Shown here: positions 15,512-24,875 of the stretch, piece by piece
How positions within the stretch are numbered: position 1 is the stretch's first letter
How the letters are laid out: each line of letters starts with the position of its first letter
NCBI RefSeq assembly: GCF_030813515.1
Contig: NZ_JAUSUK010000001.1
Coordinates: 806,001 to 870,000 of the forward strand
Origin: Rhodopseudomonas julia
GTDB taxonomy: Bacteria; Pseudomonadota; Alphaproteobacteria; Rhizobiales; Afifellaceae
Direction: 5' to 3'
Length of the DNA: 64,000 nt
Program-made: the position numbers and the translations under genes
The notes under the pieces: generated by a model
The model's database searches: none
The model's input: only the letters and a program-made list of their open reading frames with translations
What the model was told of the DNA's origin: nothing

Positions 15512-17119
15512 ATGCCGAGCACCCTTGCGAACCTTGACGGGCTTGAATGCGATGTCGCTGTCATCGGAGCTGGGATCAACGGAGCAAGTGCCGCTCGCGA
15601 ACTGACCGAAGCGGGTTATTCTGTCCTTCTCTGCGACAAGGAAGATTTCGCCGCCGGAGCGAGCAGCCGATCTTCGCGGATGCTGCATTGCGGCCTGCGT
15701 TACTTTGAGGCCGAAAATCCGGTCGCGACCTTCGGTCTGCATCCGCTGCGCTTCATGCAGGCCTTGAAGATGGCGCGCGCCGGCATGGAGGCCCGCCACG
15801 AGATCGCCGCAACCGCCGCCGACGGCGTGAAGCCGTTCACGATGTGCTTCCCAGTCTATCCGGAAAGCCCGGTGAAGCGCTGGCATCTCGATGTCGGCCT
15901 CAGGCTCCTGGAGCGGATCGGCCCCGGTGCGCCGCCTCTCGAATATCGCAAAATCACCCGCGATTTCGAACAGCACCTGCCCTTTGCGGCTGATCTGCGC
16001 GATCTTGACCGCCTCAAGGCTGTGGCGACTTACCGCGAATACGTCTTCGACTGGCCGGAGCGCTTCTGCGTCGATGCCGCCCTTCAAGCGGAAGCGGAGG
16101 GCGCCGTGGTCAAAAACTTCTGCCGCGCTGAACTCGTCGCGCGGGATGACGCGAAACGCTGGCTCCTGCGGCTCGTCGCCAAGGACGGCACCACCGCGAC
16201 GGCAAAAGCCCGCCTCGTCTTCAACATGGCGGGGACCTGGATCGATGAGGTCAATGCGAAGGCCGCCGACAGCTCGCATGAAGAACCCGGCCGACTGATC
16301 CGTGGCACCAAGGGCGCGCATATGGTGGTGCGCCTGCCTGAGAGGTATCAAGGCTACGGCATCGCCACCATGCACCGGCAGGGCATGCCCTTCTACGCCC
16401 TGCCCTCGCATGACGACTTCTTCTACTTCGGACCGACGGAAACGCCATTCGACGGCGACGCCAAGGATCTTTCCGCAACCGATGACGAGATCGACTTCCT
16501 TCTCGGCGAGGCCAACCATCTCCTGCCGGGGCTGAACCTCAAGCGCGCAGACATCGCCTTCACTTGGGCGGGCGTGCGGCCCCTCACTTTCGACGAAGAG
16601 CTGCCGATGGGGCGCCGCTCGCGCGAGATCCACGATCTTTCGCAGGCTGGCATGCCGAACGTCTTCGCCATGACCGCAGGCCCGGTGATGTCGCATCGCA
16701 GCGCCGGCCGGGTGCTGCGCGAACGTGCCGAGGCAGCACTCGGTCCCGCACCCTACGCCACCGGGAAGACCGCTTCGCTCTGGCAGATCTCCAAGACATC
16801 GCCGCGCCTGTCGCAGCCGGAACCCGCCGGCAACGCCAGGCGTGCTGCCTTCCGCCATGCCGTCACGCACGAACATGCACGCGATCTCAAAGGCATTCTT
16901 TACACGCGGACGGCGCTTGCCTGGCGCCGTCATCTGTCGCGCGAGGACGTGGAGGAGGCTGCCCGGTCGGTGGCCGATCTCCTCGAATGGACGCCCGAAC
17001 GAACCGCCGAAGAAGTCGAGGGCTTCCTAAATTACCAGCGGACGGTGTTTCGCACCGGTCAGCGCCCGAATGATCGATCGACCGCAATGCCAGCCTCAAC
17101 CGGAGACATGCAGCCATGA
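15512..17119 (+). CDS. GlpD-like FAD-dependent glycerol-3-phosphate dehydrogenase family protein
   Basis: A 535-residue flavoprotein. The FAD dinucleotide-binding motif is VIGAGINGASAARELTEAG (about residues 15-33), followed by the GlpD-type signature SSRSSRMLHCGLRYFE (about 50-65), where GlpD usually has SSKLIHGGLRYLE. The C-terminal helical domain (ARDLKGILYTRTALAW and VADLLEWTPER) is the DAO_C domain of the GlpD family. ATG at 15512 follows GGGAAG. Its last codons overlap the binding-protein gene at 17116, so it is coupled to the importer. Because of this context, the substrate may be another hydroxy or amino compound rather than glycerol-3-phosphate. Confidence 0.82.
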   Translation: MPSTLANLDGLECDVAVIGAGINGASAARELTEAGYSVLLCDKEDFAAGASSRSSRMLHCGLRYFEAENPVATFGLHPLRFMQALKMARAGMEARHEIAATAADGVKPFTMCFPVYPESPVKRWHLDVGLRLLERIGPGAPPLEYRKITRDFEQHLPFAADLRDLDRLKAVATYREYVFDWPERFCVDAALQAEAEGAVVKNFCRAELVARDDAKRWLLRLVAKDGTTATAKARLVFNMAGTWIDEVNAKAADSSHEEPGRLIRGTKGAHMVVRLPERYQGYGIATMHRQGMPFYALPSHDDFFYFGPTETPFDGDAKDLSATDDEIDFLLGEANHLLPGLNLKRADIAFTWAGVRPLTFDEELPMGRRSREIHDLSQAGMPNVFAMTAGPVMSHRSAGRVLRERAEAALGPAPYATGKTASLWQISKTSPRLSQPEPAGNARRAAFRHAVTHEHARDLKGILYTRTALAWRRHLSREDVEEAARSVADLLEWTPERTAEEVEGFLNYQRTVFRTGQRPNDRSTAMPASTGDMQP

Positions 17120-17973
17120 AATCGATAGCCAAAGTCCTAAGCCTACCCGTCCTCGCCGCACTGGCGGGAGCGACCTTCCTCGCAGCCACTGCGCCAGCCC
17201 AGGCGGCTGACGACCGCCTGCAGGAAATCCTCGAACGCGGGACGGTGCGCGTCGGCGTGCTCGGTGCCTTCAAGCCGTGGTCGTTCCCGTCCACCGACGG
17301 CACCCAGGAGGGCATCGAAATCGACCTCGCGAAGAGCGTGGCCGATACGCTCGGCGTCGATCTCGAACCGGTCGTCGTCACCTCCGCAAACCGCATGCAG
17401 TTCCTGCAGCAGGGCAAGATCGATGTGATCATCGGCGGCATGTACGACACCGCCGAACGCCGCAAGATCATCGGCATCATCGAGCCGGCCTACTGGACCT
17501 CCGGCCCGACGCTGATGGCCAAGGAAGGGGCCATTACGAGCTGGGAAGACATCAAGGACAAGCCGGTCTGCGCCAAGCAGGGCGCCAATTACAACAAGCA
17601 GGTCCAGCGCGAATACGGGCCGCGTCTCGTCGCCTTCACCGGCAACACGGAAGGCAAGGCCGCACTCCGAGCCGGCAAATGCGTCGCCTGGCTCTATGAC
17701 GATGCCTCCATCATGGCCGACCTCGCCTCCGGCGAATGGGACGGCTACGAGATGCCCGTCTCCGTCCTCTTCAACAATCCCTGGGCCTCGGCCGTGCCGA
17801 TCGAAGAGCTCGACAAGCCCTGGGGCGTTTTCATGACCGGCATGGCCTATCGCTGGCAAGCCGACGGCAAGCTCGTCGAGCTCGAAAAGAAGTGGGGCGT
17901 GAAGCCGTCCGATTGGCTCGCCGAACAGCACAAGCGTCTCGAATGGGACGAAAGCTACCTCGACGGCCAATAA
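17116..17973 (+). CDS. Polar amino-acid ABC transporter substrate-binding protein (family 3)
   Basis: A 285-residue periplasmic binding protein. The signal peptide ends near residue 30 (APAQA), followed by LQEILERGTVRVGVLGAFKP and EGIEIDLAKSVADTLGVDLE, the hallmark start of the family-3 fold (lysine/glutamine/arginine binders). Later NRMQFLQQGKIDVIIGGMYD matches the family. The ATG overlaps the flavoprotein stop (ATGA). It is the first of four importer genes in the order binding protein, permease, permease, ATPase. Confidence 0.9.
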   Translation: MKSIAKVLSLPVLAALAGATFLAATAPAQAADDRLQEILERGTVRVGVLGAFKPWSFPSTDGTQEGIEIDLAKSVADTLGVDLEPVVVTSANRMQFLQQGKIDVIIGGMYDTAERRKIIGIIEPAYWTSGPTLMAKEGAITSWEDIKDKPVCAKQGANYNKQVQREYGPRLVAFTGNTEGKAALRAGKCVAWLYDDASIMADLASGEWDGYEMPVSVLFNNPWASAVPIEELDKPWGVFMTGMAYRWQADGKLVELEKKWGVKPSDWLAEQHKRLEWDESYLDGQ

Positions 17974-18008
17974 GAGCCTGTGTCCGAGCCAAGGAAAGTC
18001 AGTCTTAA

Positions 18009-18770
18009 TTGCAGGGCATAAGCTTGTTCAGCCTCATCGCACCGTTGTTCCAGCGTCTCTACGACGAGACGGGTCTCAACTTCATCATCTTCTACGATCG
18101 CTATGAATACGACCGCTTCGTCTCCGGAATTGCGATTTCGCTGCAGCTCATTTTCTGGTCCATTCTGCTTTCCCTTGTCATCGGGGTTTTGGGCGCGTGG
18201 GTGCAGACCTCGCGCTCGAGACTTCTGAGGGGCGTCGTCAACGGCTACATCCAGCTCTTCCGCAACACGCCGCCCCTCATCCAACTCCTGTTCTTCTATT
18301 TCGGCCTCGGCGCCTTCACGCCTCAGGTCGATATGGGCGGCTATTACGCGCCGCTCATCTCCTCCTTCAGCTGGGCGATCCTGTCGCTCGGCATTTTCGG
18401 CGGCGCCTTCAACGTCGAGATCTTCCGGTCGGGCATCGAGGCGGTGCCGAAATCGACGGCGGAAGCCGCGGAAAGCCTGTGCTTCTCGCGCTGGCAGACC
18501 TACGCCTACGTCACCCTGCCTCTCGCCTTCCGCATCAGCCTGCCGGCGCTCACCAACAACCTCGTCAGCCTCGCGAAGACGACCTCGCTCGCCTACGTGA
18601 TCTCGGTTCCGGAGATGACCTACACGCTCAACCAGGTCTGGTCGGACAACATCAACGTGCCGGAGATGATGCTCGTCCTCTTCCTCTTCTACGTCATTAT
18701 CGTCAGCCTGATCGCGGCCGGGCTCCACTGGCTCGAGAAACGACTGGCGCTGCCGGGATACGGACGATGA
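18009..18770 (+). CDS. Amino-acid ABC transporter permease (HisM/GlnP type)
   Basis: A 253-residue inner-membrane permease with about five helices. The coupling motif EAAESLCFSRWQTYAYVTLP (EAA loop) and the N-terminal GYIQLFRNTPPLIQLLFFY segment are diagnostic for the HisMQ family. The start is TTG at 18009, with AAGGAAAG upstream at some distance, so the exact start is less sure. Its end overlaps the second permease (ATGA), which probably forms the heterodimer partner. Confidence 0.88.
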   Translation: MQGISLFSLIAPLFQRLYDETGLNFIIFYDRYEYDRFVSGIAISLQLIFWSILLSLVIGVLGAWVQTSRSRLLRGVVNGYIQLFRNTPPLIQLLFFYFGLGAFTPQVDMGGYYAPLISSFSWAILSLGIFGGAFNVEIFRSGIEAVPKSTAEAAESLCFSRWQTYAYVTLPLAFRISLPALTNNLVSLAKTTSLAYVISVPEMTYTLNQVWSDNINVPEMMLVLFLFYVIIVSLIAAGLHWLEKRLALPGYGR

Positions 18771-19609
18771 AAACAGCCCGGCCCTTCCGCATCGACGCCG
18801 AAACCCTCTCGGCCTTCCTGCCCAGTCGCTCGATCCGCGGCTGGCACGGCCTCGTCCTCGTCGGCATCTTTCTCGCAAGTCTCGCGGCGGCGCAGGCTCA
18901 AGGCCTCGCAGCGCCCCAGACACCCTCCGCCATTGCCACACTCATCGCGTGGATGCCCTTCATCCTGAAAGGCTTCGTCCTCAATCTCGTGATGAGCTTC
19001 CTGGCGATGGGGATAGCGACGGTGCTCGGGATTGCGCTCGGCATGCTCCAGCTCAGCCATAGCCGCCTTGTGCGCGCACCGGCCTGGATCATCACGCATC
19101 TCTTCCGCAATTCGCCCTGGCTCGTCATCCTCTTCGTCGTCATGCTCCTCGTCCCCTTCGAAGTGGAGCTGCCGGGCGGACGGAACGTCATCCTCTCCGA
19201 CTGGATCAAGGCGACGATCGCCTTCTCGCTGCCGGTGATGGCGAATATCAGCGAGATCGTGCGCGGCGCCATCGTCTCCATTCCGCGCGGGCAGTGGGAA
19301 TCAGCTGAGAGCCTCGCCTTCACCCGCGGCCAGACGCTGCGCTGGATCATCCTGCCGCAATGCGTCAAGCGGGCGATCCCGCCCTGGATGAACTGGTACG
19401 CGCTCCTCGCCATGGCGACGCCGATGGCCTCTATCCTCGGCGTGCGCGAAGCCGTCGGAAATGCGCAGGCGGCGATGGAAGCGGCAGGCGCGCGGCCGGA
19501 ACTTCTCGTGCCGTTCTATCTGTTCCTGCTGCTTCTCTTCTTCGCCTACATCTATCCGATTTCCATTTGGACCCGAGCGATCGAGCGGAAATATGCTGTC
19601 GAGACCTAA
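18767..19609 (+). CDS. Amino-acid ABC transporter permease, second subunit
   Basis: A 280-residue permease of the same HisMQ family. It has an extra N-terminal segment and hydrophobic helix (residues about 1-45), then [16 protein letters not shown]-like sequence ([19 protein letters not shown]) and the EAA loop [20 protein letters not shown]. The ATG at 18767 overlaps the previous gene by four bases; its end overlaps the ATPase start by 17 bases (19593-19609). The difference between the two permeases supports a heterodimeric channel. Confidence 0.88.
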   Translation: MKTARPFRIDAETLSAFLPSRSIRGWHGLVLVGIFLASLAAAQAQGLAAPQTPSAIATLIAWMPFILKGFVLNLVMSFLAMGIATVLGIALGMLQLSHSRLVRAPAWIITHLFRNSPWLVILFVVMLLVPFEVELPGGRNVILSDWIKATIAFSLPVMANISEIVRGAIVSIPRGQWESAESLAFTRGQTLRWIILPQCVKRAIPPWMNWYALLAMATPMASILGVREAVGNAQAAMEAAGARPELLVPFYLFLLLLFFAYIYPISIWTRAIERKYAVET

Positions 19610-20381
19610 GAAAACTGCGCCTGGCGCGGCCGCACCGGCCTGGACGCCGGACATGCCGCTCGTCGAGGTGCACGACGTTCACAAATCCTTCGGCGACCTC
19701 GAAGTGCTGAAGGGCGTCAGCTTCAACGTCAGCCAGGGTGAGGTCGTCTGCATCATCGGCCCGTCGGGCTCCGGCAAGTCGACGCTCATCCGCTGCATCA
19801 ACGGCCTCAACAACATCCAGCAGGGCTCGATCAAGGTCGAAGGCCAGGAGGTCAACGACCCCAACCTCAACCTTCTGGAACTGCGCAAAAAAGTCGGCAT
19901 CGTCTTCCAGCAGTACAATCTCTTCCCCCACAAGACGGCGCTCGAAAACGTCATGATGGCGCCGGTGAAGGTTCTGAAAGAACCGAAGAAAGAGGTTGAA
20001 GAACGCGCCCGCGCGCTCATCGCCAAAGTGCGCCTCGGCGGCAAGGAGGACGTCTATCCCGGTCATCTTTCCGGCGGACAACAGCAGCGCGTGGCGATCG
20101 CGCGCAGCCTCGCCATGCGCCCCGACGTCATGCTCTTCGACGAGGTGACGGCAGCCCTCGATCCGGAAACGGTCAAGGAAGTGCTCCTCACCATCAAGGA
20201 GCTCGCGGCCGAAGGCATGACCTGCATTCTCGTGACCCATGAAATGGGCTTTGCCCGGGAGGTGGCGGACCACGTGTATTTCACCGACCGCGGTGTGATC
20301 GTCGAGCACGGTCCACCGGAAGAGCTTTTCACCAGAGCCAAGGACGAGCGCACCCAGCGCTTCCTTAGCCAAGTCATCTAG
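19593..20381 (+). CDS. Amino-acid ABC transporter ATP-binding protein (GlnQ type)
   Basis: A 262-residue ABC ATPase. Walker A is GPSGSGKST (about residues 55-63), the Q-loop is [19 protein letters not shown], the signature [16 protein letters not shown] and Walker [14 protein letters not shown] (Val rather than the usual Pro after DE, as is common in GlnQ homologues: DEVTSALDPE). It drives the importer at 17116-19609. The first 20 residues are a Pro/Ala-rich lead before the ATPase fold. The ATG at 19593 lies inside the preceding permease gene. Confidence 0.92.
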   Translation: MLSRPKKTAPGAAAPAWTPDMPLVEVHDVHKSFGDLEVLKGVSFNVSQGEVVCIIGPSGSGKSTLIRCINGLNNIQQGSIKVEGQEVNDPNLNLLELRKKVGIVFQQYNLFPHKTALENVMMAPVKVLKEPKKEVEERARALIAKVRLGGKEDVYPGHLSGGQQQRVAIARSLAMRPDVMLFDEVTAALDPETVKEVLLTIKELAAEGMTCILVTHEMGFAREVADHVYFTDRGVIVEHGPPEELFTRAKDERTQRFLSQVI

Positions 20382-20471
20382 CCGCATCGCCGTCGGCCTA
20401 GCGGTCGCAACGGCGTGACGTGTCTCGTCGCGCCGATCGGATAGCTGTGCCTTCGTCAGAGAAAGAAAACG

Positions 20472-22538
20472 ATGTCTGAAACCGCACTTCGCGCAAGACC
20501 GCTGCAACCGGACCCGTCGCACAAGGATCCGCTCCTGCGCCCGTTGCGCATCAAGCATGTCGAATTCCGCAACCGGATCATGAGCACGAGCCATGCCTGC
20601 GGGCTGGAATCCGGCGGCATGCCGCAGGAGGCCTACCAGCTCTATCATCTGGAAAAGGCCAAGGGCGGCATCGGACTTTCCATGTTCGGCGGCTCGTCCA
20701 ACATCGATCGCGATTCCCCGAACATTTTTCGCCAGCTCAATGTCGGCGACGACGCGATCATTCCGCATTTGCGGCGCTTCAGCGAACGTATGCACGGCGA
20801 AGGTGCCGCGCTCATGTGCCAGATCACGCATCTCGGCCGCCGCGGCGATCCCTATGCCGGCGACTGGTTGCCGACGATCGCCCCCTCACCGTTGCGCGAG
20901 ACCCTGCATCGCAGCATCCCCAAGGAGATGGACGAACACGACATCGAGCGTATCGTGAAGGCCTATGCCGCCGCCGCACGGCGCTGCAAGGAGGGCGGGC
21001 TCGACGGCATCGAGACGCTCGCGGCCGGCCATCTGATCGGTCAGTTCCTGTCGCCGCTCACCAACCGGCGCACGGACCGCTTCGGCGGCAGCCTGGAAAA
21101 CCGCTGCCGCTTTGCCGTGATGGTGCATACGGCGATGCGCGAGGCGGTCGGAGACGATTTCCTGATCGGCATCCGCTACGTGGTCGACGAAGCGACGAAA
21201 GGCGGCCTCAGCTTCGACGATTGCGTCGAGGCGGCGCTCCTTTTGAAACGCGAGGGCGCCGTCGATTTCTTCAACGCCATCTACGGCACGATGGACACGA
21301 CGCGCGCGCTTGCGGAAGAGAACATGCCGGGCATGGGCTCCAAGCTCGCGCCATGGGTGGAACCGGTCGGGGCCTTCAAGGCAGAAATCGGCCTGCCGGT
21401 CTTCCATGCGGCCCGCATCGCCGACATCTCTTCGGCGCGCTTTGCCGTTGCCGAAGGCAAGCTCGACATGGCGGGGATGACGCGGGCACAGATTGCCGAT
21501 CCCCATCTCGTCGCCAAGCTCGCCGCCGGCCGCGAAGACGAAGTCCGCCCCTGCGTCGGTGCCACGCATTGCCAGTCGCCCTACCGCCCCTCCTGCCTGC
21601 ACAATCCCGTCACCGGCCGGGAAACGACACTGAGCCATGTCATCCGACCGACAAAGGGACTGAAGCGCAAGGTCGTCGTCGTCGGCGGCGGTCCGGCGGG
21701 GCTCGAAGCGGCGCGCGTCGCGGCCGAGCGCGGCCATGAGGTCGAGCTCTACGAAGCTGCGGCCAATGTCGGCGGACAGATCCTTCTCGGCGCGACCGGC
21801 TCCTGGCGCCGCGATCTCATCGGCATCGTGGAATGGCGCGTCGCGCAGCTTGCGCGCCTCGGCGTCGGCATCCACACCAACGCCTATATGGAGGCCGACG
21901 ACATTACGGCGCTCACCCCCGACGTCGTCATTCTCGCCACCGGCGGCCTGCCGCAGATCGACCTTCTTGAAGGCGACGATCTCTGCGTCAGCACCTGGGA
22001 CGTTCTTTCAGGCCAGGTGCCGATCGGGCGCGACGTCCTCGTCTATGACGGCACCGGCCGTCATCCAGGCCCTCTTTCCGCCGAAAAGGCGAAGGAGGCC
22101 GGCGCGAATGTGACCTATGCCACGATCGACGCGACGATTTCCGAAGAGCTCACCTATGCGGAGAGGCTGCGGTGGAAGAAGCGCTTTCTCGCCCTCGGCA
22201 TCGCCCCCATTTCGGAGACCCGCCTCGTCGGAGTGCGTCGTAAGGACAACCGGCTCGAAGCCGTTCTCCTCAACGAGATCTCGCGAGAGGAGACCTCCAT
22301 TCTCGTCGACCAGGTGATCGTCGAGCAGGGCAGCATCCCGATGAACGAGCTCTTCGAGGAGCTGCGCTCCACCTCGAAGAACGATGGCGTGACCGATATC
22401 GAAACCTTCATCCACCTGGAACCGCAGCCGTTTCGCGATGAGGCCGGATTCGAACTCCATCGCATCGGCGACGCCGTCTCAAGCCGCAACATCCATGCCG
22501 CCGTGCTCGACGCGGTCCGCATCTGCAGCCCGCTTTGA
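20472..22538 (+). CDS. Old Yellow Enzyme-type NADH:flavin oxidoreductase with C-terminal FAD domain (demethylase-like)
   Basis: A 688-residue two-domain flavoprotein. Residues about 18-350 are an FMN-binding TIM barrel (LTNRRTDRFGGSLENR at 196-211 is the OYE signature); residues about 398 to the end hold a dinucleotide-binding domain (VVVVGGGPAGLEAARVAAER, 401-420). The linking iron-sulfur region reads CVGATHCQSPYRPSC: Cys361, Cys367 and Cys375 are present, but Ala364 replaces the second Cys of the CxxCxxC motif seen in 2,4-dienoyl-CoA reductase and trimethylamine dehydrogenase. The same CVGA form occurs, as I recall, in dimethylglycine and N-methylproline demethylases, so oxidative N-demethylation is the best guess. 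It is 90 bases after the importer ATPase. Confidence 0.82.
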   Translation: MSETALRARPLQPDPSHKDPLLRPLRIKHVEFRNRIMSTSHACGLESGGMPQEAYQLYHLEKAKGGIGLSMFGGSSNIDRDSPNIFRQLNVGDDAIIPHLRRFSERMHGEGAALMCQITHLGRRGDPYAGDWLPTIAPSPLRETLHRSIPKEMDEHDIERIVKAYAAAARRCKEGGLDGIETLAAGHLIGQFLSPLTNRRTDRFGGSLENRCRFAVMVHTAMREAVGDDFLIGIRYVVDEATKGGLSFDDCVEAALLLKREGAVDFFNAIYGTMDTTRALAEENMPGMGSKLAPWVEPVGAFKAEIGLPVFHAARIADISSARFAVAEGKLDMAGMTRAQIADPHLVAKLAAGREDEVRPCVGATHCQSPYRPSCLHNPVTGRETTLSHVIRPTKGLKRKVVVVGGGPAGLEAARVAAERGHEVELYEAAANVGGQILLGATGSWRRDLIGIVEWRVAQLARLGVGIHTNAYMEADDITALTPDVVILATGGLPQIDLLEGDDLCVSTWDVLSGQVPIGRDVLVYDGTGRHPGPLSAEKAKEAGANVTYATIDATISEELTYAERLRWKKRFLALGIAPISETRLVGVRRKDNRLEAVLLNEISREETSILVDQVIVEQGSIPMNELFEELRSTSKNDGVTDIETFIHLEPQPFRDEAGFELHRIGDAVSSRNIHAAVLDAVRICSPL

Positions 22539-22587
22539 GCGGGCTTCGCAGTCTCTTCCCATGTCAACTTCCAAGGACACCTGCCCC

Positions 22588-23301
22588 ATGACTTTTGCGC
22601 ATTTCAAGGTTCTCACATTCGACGTCGTCGGAACGCTCATCGATTTCGAGAAGGGCCTGCTCGACGGATTTCGTATGTTCGGCGGACCGGCAGCCCGCGA
22701 CCTCAGCGACGACGACCTCTTCGTTCCCTACATCGAGGCCCGCCACATTCATCCCGGCCGCGCCAGCCAGGTCATGGGAGAGGTCTATCAGCATGTCGCC
22801 GGCAAGCTCGGGCTCGACCCCAGCGAGGGCGCAGCCGCCGCGTTCCAGGCCCATGCCCTGAAATGGCCGGCCTTCCAGGATTCGGTTGCCGCGCTGAAGC
22901 GGCTGCGCAAGCGCTTCCGCCTCGTGGCGATGACGAATGCCGACCGTGTGATCTTCTCCAGCTACTCCCACACCCTCGACAATCCCTTCCATGACAGCGT
23001 CACCCTGGACGATGTCGGCGTCGCGAAACCCAATCCGCGCTTCTTCGACTTCAACCGCGGCCGCCAGTCGGCCTTCGGCTACAAGCAGGACGAGATTCTC
23101 CACGTTGCGCAGAGCCAGTATCACGACATCGGCGTGGCTCGGGAGCTTGGTTATTCCGTCTGCTGGATCGAGCGGCGTCAGGGCCAGGAAGGCTTCGGCG
23201 GCACGCCAGTGCCGAAGGAGGTGACGAAGCCGGACTTCCATTTCGCGACGCTGGCTGAGCTCGCCGATGCGATCGACGAGGATTTCGCCGCAAACCGCTG
23301 A
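22588..23301 (+). CDS. HAD-superfamily hydrolase (haloacid dehalogenase type II-like)
   Basis: A 237-residue HAD protein. Motif I is VLTFDVVGTLIDFE (nucleophile Asp near residue 10), motif II MTNADR near 115, and the Lys plus acidic motif III/IV region is GVAKPNPRFFDF with LHVAQSQYHDIG. The motif I sequence DVVGTLID and the YHD motif are typical of subfamily IA hydrolases close to 2-haloacid dehalogenases, but many act as phosphatases. I chose the ATG at 22588, which has AAGGA ten bases upstream; an ATG at 22561 is an alternative. It is the last gene of the catabolic cluster, 49 bases after the OYE gene. Confidence 0.82.
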   Translation: MTFAHFKVLTFDVVGTLIDFEKGLLDGFRMFGGPAARDLSDDDLFVPYIEARHIHPGRASQVMGEVYQHVAGKLGLDPSEGAAAAFQAHALKWPAFQDSVAALKRLRKRFRLVAMTNADRVIFSSYSHTLDNPFHDSVTLDDVGVAKPNPRFFDFNRGRQSAFGYKQDEILHVAQSQYHDIGVARELGYSVCWIERRQGQEGFGGTPVPKEVTKPDFHFATLAELADAIDEDFAANR

Positions 23302-23369
23302 AGCGGTCGAGCGCGTTTGAATGCTGCAGGCCGGCTCCGGCCGACCTGCCTCCACCCACACTTCGGGGC

Positions 23370-24830
23370 TCAGCGGAAGGGCGGCTCGTCGAAGGCGCGC
23401 AGCTTGCGCGAATGCAACCTGTCGCCCTCCTTGCGCAGGAGCTCGACGGCGCGGATGCCAATCTGCAGATGCTCCGAGATCGCCCCTTCATAGAAGCGGT
23501 TCGCCTGCCCCGGCAGCTTGATCTCGCCATGCAGAGGCTTGTCGGAAACGCAAAGAAGCGTTCCGTAAGGCACGCGGAAACGGTAGCCCTGCGCGGCGAT
23601 CGTCGCGCTCTCCATATCGACGGCGACAGCGCGGCTCTGGTTCAAGCGATGCGCCGAGGCGGTGTAGCGAAGCTCCCAATTGCGATCGTCGGTGGTGACG
23701 ACGGTGCCGGTTCTGAGCCGCAGCTTCACCTCTTCCCCATGCATGCCGCTCACCTGCTTGGTGGCGTCGTAGAGCGCCCGCTGCACCTCGGCGAGGCTCG
23801 GGATCGGAATATCCGGCGGCAACACGGCATCGAGAACATGGTCGTCGCGCAGATAGGCGTGAGCGAGCACGTAATCGCCGATCGACTGGCTTTCGCGCAC
23901 CCCGGCGCAATGACCGATCATCAGCCAGGCATGCGGGCGCAGCACCGCCAGATGATCGCAGATCGTCTTCGCATTCGACGGCCCGACGCCGATATTGACG
24001 AGGGTGATGCCACCGCGGCCGGCCCCCATCAGATGATAGGCCGGCATCTGGTGCTTCTTCCAGGCAAGCTCGGAGATCGCCCGCTCCGGATCCTCCGTCT
24101 CCTTCGTCACAAGGCTGCCGCCGGCGCAGGAGAGCGCCTCATAGGGGCTCTCCGGATCGCGCACCTGCCGGCACGCCCACCGGATGAACTCATCGACGTA
24201 GCGGCTGTAATTGGTGAAGAGAATGAACGGCTGAACATGTTCGGCCGGCGTGCCCATGTAATGCTTCAGCCGCGCCAGCGAAAAATCCGTCCGCAGCGCA
24301 TCGAAATGCGACAGCGGGATCTCCTGGGCGGAGGCAAACAGCCCGTCGGAGACTTCATCGCCGATCAGGGCAAGTTCCGTCGTCGGAAAATGCCGGATCA
24401 TTTCGAGCGTCGTCGCCCGGTCGAGCACGAGATCCCCGTCCTCCAGGACATAGGGAAAGGGGATCTCCTGGGCCGAGGGCCGCACGCTCAGATGCACGCG
24501 GTGGTCTTCGGCCAGGATGGCGAGCTGATCGGCAAGATAATTGCGAAAGAGAGCCGGCCGCGTGATCGTTGTCGTGTAGCCGCCCGGACGCGTGAAACGC
24601 CCATAAGCGCGCGGCTTGAAGCTGCGCGGCGGCGCACCGTCCCAGCTGACGTGCAGCTCCGGATAACAGAAAAGGCCGGCCTCGCGGGCCGCCGGATCGG
24701 GCGGCGTTCCGTCTTTGGCGAAGAGCGCGATGGCGTCCCGCAGCTCTTGGACGGCCCCGTCGTAAAGCTGCTCCAGGCGATTCAGCGCGTCTTCGACGCC
24801 GGCTATGTCGGTTGTCCTGTCGTCTTTCAT
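23370..24830 (-). CDS. amn: AMP nucleosidase
   Basis: A 486-residue protein matching AMP nucleosidase in length and layout: an N-terminal regulatory domain (PRAYGRFTRPGGYTTTITRP near 80-100) and a C-terminal nucleoside-phosphorylase-like catalytic domain (GGITLVNIGVGPSNAKTICD, RPHAWLMIGHCAGVRESQ, AVDMESATIAAQGYRFRVPY). It hydrolyses AMP to adenine and ribose 5-phosphate in the cytoplasm. The ATG at 24830 follows GGAAGGAAG; an upstream in-frame start at 24857 is less well placed. It lies 45 bases after the osmoprotectant permease on the same strand and may be co-transcribed. Confidence 0.93.
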   Translation of the reverse strand: MKDDRTTDIAGVEDALNRLEQLYDGAVQELRDAIALFAKDGTPPDPAAREAGLFCYPELHVSWDGAPPRSFKPRAYGRFTRPGGYTTTITRPALFRNYLADQLAILAEDHRVHLSVRPSAQEIPFPYVLEDGDLVLDRATTLEMIRHFPTTELALIGDEVSDGLFASAQEIPLSHFDALRTDFSLARLKHYMGTPAEHVQPFILFTNYSRYVDEFIRWACRQVRDPESPYEALSCAGGSLVTKETEDPERAISELAWKKHQMPAYHLMGAGRGGITLVNIGVGPSNAKTICDHLAVLRPHAWLMIGHCAGVRESQSIGDYVLAHAYLRDDHVLDAVLPPDIPIPSLAEVQRALYDATKQVSGMHGEEVKLRLRTGTVVTTDDRNWELRYTASAHRLNQSRAVAVDMESATIAAQGYRFRVPYGTLLCVSDKPLHGEIKLPGQANRFYEGAISEHLQIGIRAVELLRKEGDRLHSRKLRAFDEPPFR

Positions 24831-24875
24831 CACACTTCCTTCCGCCGGGAAGGGCATATCGCAAGATGCCTTCGT

